NCBI GenBank assembly: GCA_021851865.1
Contig: JAJZBU010000032.1
Coordinates: 1 to 32,082, forward strand
DNA: 32,082 nt
DNA from: Pseudomonadota bacterium
GTDB taxonomy: Bacteria; Pseudomonadota; Gammaproteobacteria; Pseudomonadales; Moraxellaceae
Reading direction: 5' to 3'
Position numbers and translations under genes: made by a program. The notes beneath the pieces were generated by a model that was given only the letters and a program-made list of their open reading frames with translations, ran no database searches and was not told where the DNA came from. Within the stretch, counting starts at the first letter, position 1. Each line of letters begins with the position of its first letter. Positions 26,973 through 32,082 of the stretch are shown piece after piece.

Positions 26973-28082
26973 ATGCAATCTCCGATGCTGAGTTCTGCGG
27001 TCGCCCTGCTCATGCTGATCTTCGTCGTCGCGACGACGCTGTGGGCACTCGAGACCTTCATCCTGGCGCCGCGGCGCCTCGGCGCCCTGTGCCGACGCTT
27101 GCAGAGTGCGCCGTGCAGCTTGCAGGACGTGCGTGAGGCGCAAAGCGCGCCGTTGTGGCTCAGTGCGGTGCGGCAAGCCAGCACCTACAGCCTGACGGCC
27201 GCCATCCTGATCGTTTTTTTCTGGCATCTCGACGTCGATTTCGCCAGCTTTCTGGTCTTGGCGACCCTGTTGTCGGGTGTCTTTTGGGGGCTTGATCTGC
27301 TCTTCTTGAAGAGACGTCGGGCGCGTTTGTTGGCGGCTCTGCCGGCGGATCTGGTGCTACCCTCCGATTTGCGCCAGGAACTCCTGGCAGAACCGGCTTT
27401 GGTCGAATATGGCCACTCCTTCTTCCCAGTTCTGGTCATCGTCTTCGTAGTGCGCTCTTTCCTGGCCGAGCCTTTCACCATTCCATCGGGCTCGATGCTG
27501 CCCAGCCTGCAGATCGGTGACTACATCATCGTCAGCAAATACGCCTATGGTCTGCGTAATCCCATCACCGGCACCCTGTGGTGGTCGCTCGGTCGCCCGC
27601 AGCGCGGCGATATCATGGTTTTTCGTTATCCGGAAAATCCGCATGTCGACTTCATCAAGCGCGTCGTCGGTCTGCCCGGTGATCATATCGTCTTCGATGA
27701 GGGCAATCTCTACATCAACGGCCACCTGCAGTCACGGCGACTTCTGCTGCAGATTCCGCAGATCGATCCCTGGCAGCAGTATTTTGATGAGGATCTCGGT
27801 GGGGTGCATCACATCATCCGTCAGGAGGTGGGGCGCTATATCGCTGGCCATCACTGGCAGGTCGACGTTCCCGCCGACAGCTATTTCATGATGGGCGACA
27901 ATCGGGATAATTCGCGTGACAGCCGCTTCTGGGGCTTTCTCCCGGATCGCTTGATCGTCGGCAAAGCCGTGTTCATCTGGATGCACAAAGATCCCGGTCT
28001 GCATTTGCCCACCTTGTCGCGCGATGCTATGTTGAACAGCAAGCAGATTCTGGAGAAGCGTGATGTCGTCGTCAGTCCCTGA
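26973..28082 (+). CDS. lepB: signal peptidase I with extended N-terminus
   Basis: LepB cleaves signal peptides from exported proteins at the periplasmic face of the inner membrane. The catalytic serine is Ser174 in PSGSMLPSL and the general-base lysine is Lys229 in FIKRVVGLPGD. MGDNRDNSRDSRFWG is the box E signature. At 369 residues it is longer than the 284 of Pseudomonas. The excess is N-terminal: hydrophobic segments at about 8-28, 70-88, 92-111 and 151-168 come before the catalytic domain, against two in E. coli. It sits between lepA and a DUF4845 gene, as in Pseudomonas, and overlaps the latter by 20 bases. Confidence 0.96.
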   Translation: MQSPMLSSAVALLMLIFVVATTLWALETFILAPRRLGALCRRLQSAPCSLQDVREAQSAPLWLSAVRQASTYSLTAAILIVFFWHLDVDFASFLVLATLLSGVFWGLDLLFLKRRRARLLAALPADLVLPSDLRQELLAEPALVEYGHSFFPVLVIVFVVRSFLAEPFTIPSGSMLPSLQIGDYIIVSKYAYGLRNPITGTLWWSLGRPQRGDIMVFRYPENPHVDFIKRVVGLPGDHIVFDEGNLYINGHLQSRRLLLQIPQIDPWQQYFDEDLGGVHHIIRQEVGRYIAGHHWQVDVPADSYFMMGDNRDNSRDSRFWGFLPDRLIVGKAVFIWMHKDPGLHLPTLSRDAMLNSKQILEKRDVVVSP

Positions 28083-28461
28083 TCATCGCCAGCGGCAAGC
28101 GGGTTTCTCGGCTTCGGGAACCCTGTTGATTTTGATCCTGGTCGCCTTCCTCCTCAAGGTGGCGGTCGTCATCGCACCTCCTTATTACGATCATTATATG
28201 ATCGGCCACATCGCGACCGATCTGCTCAAGGACGTCGCGGGCCAAGATATCAGTGGTGACAAGCTGTGCAGTGACTTGAGCACGCGCTTTGACATCAACC
28301 ATGTCACGGTGCCGGTGGATCACTTCCAATGCACGCACGATGATCAGGGTTACGGTATCAGCGAAGACTACGAGATCCGCAAGAATTTTATCGCCAACCT
28401 CGATGTCGTCATGCACTTCAGTGGTAACTTTGCGAGTCAGTCTGGTGCCAGCAAGCACTGA
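28063..28461 (+). CDS. DUF4845 membrane protein
   Basis: A 132-residue protein of the DUF4845 type, usually found between lepB and rnc in gammaproteobacteria; function unknown. It has a basic N-terminus, a pilin-like QAGFSASGTLLILILVAFLLKVAVVIAPPYYDHYM opening helix in shape (about residues 12-46), and a periplasmic domain with TRFDINHV, YEIRKNF and a closing NLDVVMHFSGNF. ATG 28063 is preferred over GTG 28060 because GGAG (28052-28055) then has seven-base spacing. It overlaps lepB at one end and rnc at the other. Confidence 0.85.
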   Translation: MSSSVPDHRQRQAGFSASGTLLILILVAFLLKVAVVIAPPYYDHYMIGHIATDLLKDVAGQDISGDKLCSDLSTRFDINHVTVPVDHFQCTHDDQGYGISEDYEIRKNFIANLDVVMHFSGNFASQSGASKH

Positions 28462-29146
28462 AGCCTGGGTACGCCTGCAACAGCGCCTGCACTATGAGTT
28501 TCGGCAACCGCAATTGCTCGAGATGGCGCTGACGCATCGCAGCCGACATGGTCGGGAGAACAATGAACGTCTCGAGTTTCTCGGTGACTCCATCGTCAAC
28601 TTTCTCGTCGCCGAGGTTCTCTATGCGCAGATGCCGCAGGCGCGTGAGGGCGATCTGACGCGCTTGCGTGCCAGCCTCGTCAAGGAGCCGACCTTGGCCG
28701 ATCTTGCGCGCGAGCTCGATCTCGGTGCCGAACTCATGCTCGGTGCTGGCGAGCTGCGTAGCGGGGGATATCGCCGTGACTCCATCCTGGCGGATACCCT
28801 GGAGGCGGTGTTGGCGGCCATCTATCTCGACAGTCAGGATATGGCCGTTTGTCGCCGTTGTTTGTTGCACTGGTATGGCGACAGGCTGCACAATATGCAG
28901 CCGGCCATGCTGCAGAAGGATGCCAAGACGCGACTGCAGGAGTGGTTGCAGGCTAAGCATCGTGCTTTGCCGGTCTATGAGGTGCTGGCCACGCATGGCC
29001 AGGCGCATGAGCAGGAATTCGAAGTACAGTGCTGTGTGCAGGAGCCTTTCTGCTGCAGTCGTGGCCGCGGCAGCAGCCGGCGTATCGCCGAGCAGCAGGC
29101 CGCCGAGCTTCTCTATCAACAATTACGGGCGATGCAGGATGAGTGA
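28445..29146 (+). CDS. rnc: ribonuclease III
   Basis: RNase III cleaves double-stranded RNA, including the rRNA precursor. The 233-residue protein has the catalytic signature [14 protein letters not shown] (Glu44, Asp48) and the second acid pair in [18 protein letters not shown]-terminal dsRNA-binding domain (about 160-233) opens [11 protein letters not shown] and ends [14 protein letters not shown]. Within it CCVQEPFCC (Cys196, 197, 203, 204) is unusual. GTG 28445 is the only reasonable start after the preceding gene body; it overlaps the DUF4845 gene by 17 bases. It overlaps era by eight. Confidence 0.95.
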   Translation: MPASTEAWVRLQQRLHYEFRQPQLLEMALTHRSRHGRENNERLEFLGDSIVNFLVAEVLYAQMPQAREGDLTRLRASLVKEPTLADLARELDLGAELMLGAGELRSGGYRRDSILADTLEAVLAAIYLDSQDMAVCRRCLLHWYGDRLHNMQPAMLQKDAKTRLQEWLQAKHRALPVYEVLATHGQAHEQEFEVQCCVQEPFCCSRGRGSSRRIAEQQAAELLYQQLRAMQDE

Positions 29147-30080
29147 AGACGTCATCGATGAGTTCTTTGGCGGCAGCGTGACGCCTGCTGATCATCGCTG
29201 TGGTACGGTGGCCATCGTCGGCCGCCCCAATGTTGGCAAGTCGACCTTGCTCAACCACCTGATCGGCCAGAAACTGTCGATCACCTCGCGCAAGCCGCAG
29301 ACGACCCGTCACCGCATTCTCGGTATTCTGACGCGAGAGCATTATCAGATCTTGTTCGTCGATACCCCGGGTATGCACCAGGAGCAGAAAAAAGCCATCA
29401 ATCGGGTGATGAACCGTTCCGCCCGTTCCGCTTTGCGCGATGTCGACCTAGTGTTCTGGGTGGTCGATGCCAAGCGTCATAGCGAGGAGGACGACTGGGT
29501 GCTCGAGCGTCTGCAGGAGGTCAGCTGCCCAGTGATTCTGGTGCTCAACAAGGTCGATCAGCTCGATGACAAAGAACAACTCTTGCCGCGCATCGCTGAG
29601 TTGTCGGCGCTGCGCGCTTTTCAGGAGATCGTCCCGGTCTCTGCCTTGACCGGTCATAATCTCGAGCGCCTAGAGACGCTGTTGCCGAGTTTTCTGCCTT
29701 TGCGACCGCCACTGTTTCCGGCGGATCAGATCACCGATCGCTCGCAGCGCTTTCTGGCGGCGGAAGTCTTGCGTGAGAAAGTCATGCGTCAACTCGGCGA
29801 TGAAGTGCCCTATGAGCTGACGGTGGAAATCGAACAGTTCAGCGAGGAAAGCCGCCTATTGCGCATCCAGGCGCTCATTCTGGTCGAACGCGAAGGACAA
29901 AAGGCCATCGTCATCGGTGAGGGGGGGCAGAGGCTCAAGCGCATCGGTAGTGAGGCGCGTCTCGATATGGAAAAGCTCTTCGCCAAAAAGATCATGCTCA
30001 GCCTGTGGGTCAAGATCAAAGGCGGTTGGTCGGACGACGAGCGCGCCTTGCGCAGTCTTGGCTATGGCGACGAAGCCTGA
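29139..30080 (+). CDS. era: GTPase Era
   Basis: Era is an essential GTPase that binds the 3' end of 16S rRNA during 30S maturation. The 313-residue protein has G1 [10 protein letters not shown], the KPQTTRHRI switch, G3 DTPGMH, G4 NKVD and G5 SAL. The C-terminal KH domain contains the loop [11 protein letters not shown]. It starts at ATG 29139, inside the end of rnc, with only AGG directly before it, so translation is probably coupled to rnc. The N-terminus is about ten residues longer than in E. coli. recO overlaps its 3' end by 17 bases. Confidence 0.97.
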   Translation: MSEDVIDEFFGGSVTPADHRCGTVAIVGRPNVGKSTLLNHLIGQKLSITSRKPQTTRHRILGILTREHYQILFVDTPGMHQEQKKAINRVMNRSARSALRDVDLVFWVVDAKRHSEEDDWVLERLQEVSCPVILVLNKVDQLDDKEQLLPRIAELSALRAFQEIVPVSALTGHNLERLETLLPSFLPLRPPLFPADQITDRSQRFLAAEVLREKVMRQLGDEVPYELTVEIEQFSEESRLLRIQALILVEREGQKAIVIGEGGQRLKRIGSEARLDMEKLFAKKIMLSLWVKIKGGWSDDERALRSLGYGDEA

Positions 30081-30741
30081 GGCGAGTCATGTCTATGTCC
30101 TGCATCGCCGCCCTTATGGTGAGCGCGGTGCTTTGCTCGATCTCCTGAGCAGCGATGGACGGGTCACGGCGGTGTTGCGACGGACGGCTGCATCTCCCTT
30201 TCAATTGCACTGGATGGAACTGGTAGGGCGGAGTGAGCTGAAGTCGGTGCGTCGTTGTGAAGCGCTCGGTCCGGCGGCACTGCCGCAAGGGATGGCCCTT
30301 TATGCCGGTCTTTACGTCAATGAGTTGACCCTGCGTCTGTTGCCGCAGGGTCTGGCGTGTGCGTCACTGTGGCCGGTTTACTCGCAAACAGTGTCCCTGC
30401 TCCTGCTCGCCACCGGGTCTTTCGAGGCGGGTTTGCGGCGTTATGAGCTGGCGCTGTTGTCCCTGCTCGGCGATGCGGATATCTTCGCTTATGGCGCCGA
30501 AGGTGGCGCGCCCATCGTTGCTGACAAGCATTATCGACTCGATCCCGGCCATGGTTTTGTGGCCGCGGTGCATGGCATCACGGGCGAGGCTCTGCTGGCC
30601 ATGGGGCGCGGCGACTTTTCCTCGGCGACGGTGCTCGCGCAGGCACGACCGATTTTTCGACAACTGATCGACCACGCCTTGGCTGGACGAATTTTGCGTT
30701 CGCGAGAACTCTATCGCCAGGCCCAGGCCGTGCGCGTTTGA
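30064..30741 (+). CDS. recO: DNA repair protein RecO
   Basis: RecO works with RecF and RecR to load RecA onto SSB-coated gaps. The 225-residue protein has the N-terminal OB-fold with [18 protein letters not shown] and the RGAL-like turn, then the helical domain ([32 protein letters not shown]). The zinc-binding cysteines of some RecO proteins are absent, as in most gammaproteobacteria. ATG 30064 lies inside era, with no good ribosome-binding site, again suggesting coupling. pdxJ follows 50 bases after the stop. Confidence 0.93.
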   Translation: MATKPEASHVYVLHRRPYGERGALLDLLSSDGRVTAVLRRTAASPFQLHWMELVGRSELKSVRRCEALGPAALPQGMALYAGLYVNELTLRLLPQGLACASLWPVYSQTVSLLLLATGSFEAGLRRYELALLSLLGDADIFAYGAEGGAPIVADKHYRLDPGHGFVAAVHGITGEALLAMGRGDFSSATVLAQARPIFRQLIDHALAGRILRSRELYRQAQAVRV

Positions 30742-30791
30742 GTGTGGTGTCCGCCATTCAGCCTGCCGGGCAGGCATTACAGGAGCGGTTC

Positions 30792-31520
30792 ATGACAAAG
30801 CAGCGTCTGCTGTTGGGGGTCAATATCGATCATGTGGCGACCTTGCGCCAAGCGCGTGGCGAGGCTTATCCGGACCCGGTGCACGCGGCTCTGCTCGCCG
30901 AGCAGGCGGGAGCGGATGGCATCACCTTGCATCTGCGCGAGGACCGTCGCCATATTCAGGAAGAGGACGTGCGCCGTTTGCGGGGGTTGTTGCAGACGCG
31001 CATGAATCTCGAGATGGCGCTCACCCCGAGCATGCTCGATCTGGCGGAAGAATTGCGGCCGCAGCACGTCTGTCTGGTGCCTGAAAAGCGTGAGGAACTG
31101 ACCACCGAAGGTGGGCTGGATGTCGCCAGTGACGTCAGCGGTCTGCGTGCCGCCTGTGAACGGTTGATGGCGGCCGGTATCGAAGTCTCCCTGTTCATCG
31201 ATCCAGAGCCGCGTCAGATCGATGCCGCCCTGTACACCGGCGCGGCGGCGGTCGAACTGCATACCGGCGCCTATGCGGCGCGGCCCAACGCGGCTGAATT
31301 GCAGCGGCTGCGCACGGCGATCGAGCACATCGACGGTCGTCTCATCGTCAATGCCGGACATGGCCTGCACTATCACAATGTCGAGGCGGTGGCGGCCTTG
31401 CCGGGATTGCATGAACTCAACATCGGTCACGCCATCATCGCCCAGGCCGTCTTTGTCGGACTTGCCCAGGCGGTGCAACAGATGCGTGCCCTGTTGATCA
31501 GCAGCGCGCAGCAGCGATGA
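30792..31520 (+). CDS. pdxJ: pyridoxine 5'-phosphate synthase
   Basis: PdxJ condenses 1-deoxyxylulose 5-phosphate with 3-amino-2-oxopropyl phosphate to give pyridoxine phosphate. The 242-residue TIM barrel matches E. coli (243). Signatures: [40 protein letters not shown] with the catalytic glutamate, [28 protein letters not shown] and [15 protein letters not shown] at 30781-30785, six bases before, fixes the ATG at 30792. An upstream in-frame GTG at 30738 overlapping recO is unlikely. The stop overlaps the acpS start (ATGA). recO-pdxJ-acpS is conserved. Confidence 0.98.
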   Translation: MTKQRLLLGVNIDHVATLRQARGEAYPDPVHAALLAEQAGADGITLHLREDRRHIQEEDVRRLRGLLQTRMNLEMALTPSMLDLAEELRPQHVCLVPEKREELTTEGGLDVASDVSGLRAACERLMAAGIEVSLFIDPEPRQIDAALYTGAAAVELHTGAYAARPNAAELQRLRTAIEHIDGRLIVNAGHGLHYHNVEAVAALPGLHELNIGHAIIAQAVFVGLAQAVQQMRALLISSAQQR

Positions 31521-31894
31521 TCGTCGGCCTCGGTACGGACATCGTCGCCATAGCGCGTATGCAGGACGCCTATGCGCGCCATGGCGAGCGTCTGGCGCTA
31601 CGTCTGTTGGCGCCGGCTGAGCTCGCTTCCTGGCGGCAAGCGCGTGATCCAGCGCGGGTTTTGGCCAAACGCTTCGCCGTCAAGGAGGCCACATCCAAGG
31701 CCTGGGGCCTGGGCATCAGTCAGGGGCTCGGGTGGCGGGACATCGCTCTCGATCATGACGCACAAGGCCGCCCCGTTCTGCAATTCTCGTCGCTGTGGGC
31801 GGCGCGTTTGCAGGAACGTGGCTGGCAGGCCTGGGTCAGCCTCAGCGATGAGCGCGAATACGTCGTCGCGACCGTCCTTTTTGAGGCGCCATAA
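31517..31894 (+). CDS. acpS: holo-[acyl-carrier-protein] synthase
   Basis: AcpS transfers 4'-phosphopantetheine from CoA to the serine of acyl carrier protein. The 125-residue protein has the magnesium ligands Asp8 (GLGTDIVAI) and Glu57 ([12 protein letters not shown]), plus the closing [17 protein letters not shown]. It starts at the ATGA overlapping the pdxJ stop. An AT-rich inverted repeat with a T-tract follows and probably ends the operon. Confidence 0.97.
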   Translation: MIVGLGTDIVAIARMQDAYARHGERLALRLLAPAELASWRQARDPARVLAKRFAVKEATSKAWGLGISQGLGWRDIALDHDAQGRPVLQFSSLWAARLQERGWQAWVSLSDEREYVVATVLFEAP

Positions 31895-31907
31895 GTGGTC
31901 GATCGTG

Positions 31908-31953
31908 AAAAACAACAAACTCATTGTTTTTATTGAGTTTATCGTTGTTTTTT
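31908..31953 (+). terminator. AT-rich inverted repeat with T-tract after acpS
   Basis: AAAAACAACAAACTCA (31908-31923) pairs with TGAGTTT (31934-31940) and then GTTGTTTTT (31944-31952), with ATC bulged between. The sequence ends in six T residues (31948-31953). It lies 13 bases after the acpS stop and fits a terminator for the lepA-acpS operon. The stem is AT-rich, unusual in this GC-rich region. Confidence 0.5.
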
Positions 31954-31961
31954 CTGGCAGT

Positions 31962-31970
31962 CCCCCCCCC
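31962..31970 (+). repeat. nine-base poly-C tract
   Basis: Nine consecutive C residues lie between the terminator-like repeat and the transposase-like gene, just upstream of a possible -10 (TAATAT at 31982-31987). Long homopolymers are prone to slippage, so this could vary in length, and it could also be an assembly problem. Confidence 0.8.
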
Positions 31971-32023
31971 TGATTTTGATTTAATATCCATCACTTTCTG
32001 GGCGTTTTCGAAGGTGCAAGGCC

Positions 32024-32082
32024 ATGGATACGCCTGATTTCTTTCGTAATCGATTGGCTACGATGCTGGATGGTCGGCATCC
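32024..32082 (+). CDS. IS5-family transposase, N-terminal fragment
   Basis: Nineteen codons are visible before the window ends: MDTPDFFRNRLATMLDGRH. This fits the N-terminus of IS5-type transposases, which typically read D-x-F-R-x-R-L-D-x-M-I-D-x-x-H-P. AAGGTG at 32011-32016, seven bases before the ATG, is a good ribosome-binding site. The catalytic DDE region is outside the window, so completeness and activity cannot be judged. Confidence 0.55.
   Translation, partial: MDTPDFFRNRLATMLDGRH

Larger units (their letters stand above)
31954..32082 (+). mobile_element. probable left end of an IS5-family element, boundary uncertain
   Basis: The transposase-like start at 32024 implies an insertion sequence entering here. 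The left terminal inverted repeat cannot be identified without the right end, so 31954 (just after the terminator-like repeat) is only a working limit. Composition turns AT-richer here than in the core genes. Confidence 0.35.

Noticed and set aside
25581-27227. 548-codon open frame on the minus strand antisense to lepA/lepB
   Set aside because: Opposite two conserved genes; composition (Gln/His/Arg-rich, Asp-rich) is that of a codon shadow, with no start context or domain.
1-32082. CRISPR arrays, tRNA/rRNA genes, toxin-antitoxin or defence genes
   Set aside because: No regularly spaced direct repeats, cloverleaf-like sequences or defence-type protein motifs were found on reading both strands; nearly all sequence is explained by core genes.

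Overview
This window is a dense, GC-rich (roughly 60%) chromosomal segment of a gammaproteobacterium. About 95% is coding and almost every gene is a recognisable housekeeping gene. Gene content and order resemble Pseudomonas and its relatives: asd-usg-fimV-truA-trpF ... accD-folC-dedD-cvpA-purF-metZ, argG-motY-pyrC-rnt, and nadB ... mucD-lepA-lepB-rnc-era-recO-pdxJ-acpS. FimV suggests a type IV pilus-bearing, polar-organised cell. I cannot name the species from sequence alone.

Layout. (1) 1-5972, plus strand: possible last codons of an upstream gene (leuB?), asd, a degenerate asd paralogue (usg), fimV with its own promoter, and truA. (2) 6012-14697, plus strand: a tightly packed run trpF-trpB-trpA-accD-folC-dedD-cvpA-purF-metZ, mostly with overlapping or nearly touching stops and starts, closed by a palindrome/T-tract terminator. 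It combines tryptophan synthesis, the acetyl-CoA carboxylase beta subunit, folate polyglutamylation, a septal SPOR protein, purine synthesis and methionine synthesis. (3) 14772-16128, plus strand: ihfB with a probable IHF site at its promoter, lapA and pyrF. (4) 16139-17808, minus strand: pyrC-rnt, convergent with pyrF and divergent from motY. (5) 17882-20132, plus strand: a MotY-like protein and argG. (6) 20133-23405, minus strand: nadB, then a separately promoted rnfB-nth pair. (7) 23710-31894, plus strand: a periplasmic DegP/MucD protease, then lepA-lepB-DUF4845-rnc-era-recO-pdxJ-acpS, largely overlapping. (8) 31895-32082: an AT-rich inverted repeat, a nine-C tract and the first codons of an apparent IS5-family transposase that runs off the window.

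The genes work together mainly as transcriptionally coupled housekeeping sets: GTPases and RNA processing (lepA, rnc, era), secretion and envelope quality control (lepB, mucD), cofactors (pdxJ, acpS, nadB, folC), nucleotides (pyrF, pyrC, purF) and amino acids (asd, trp, metZ, argG). I saw no CRISPR array, toxin-antitoxin pair, defence island, prophage or biosynthetic cluster. I do not claim a new system here. The most notable points are the absence of rpoE-mucA-mucB between nadB and mucD, lapA without lapB, a TM-less RnfB paired with nth, an OmpA-degenerate MotY, a LepB with extra N-terminal membrane segments, an IHF-like autoregulatory site at ihfB, a cysteine cluster in RNase III, and the C-tract/IS junction at the right edge.
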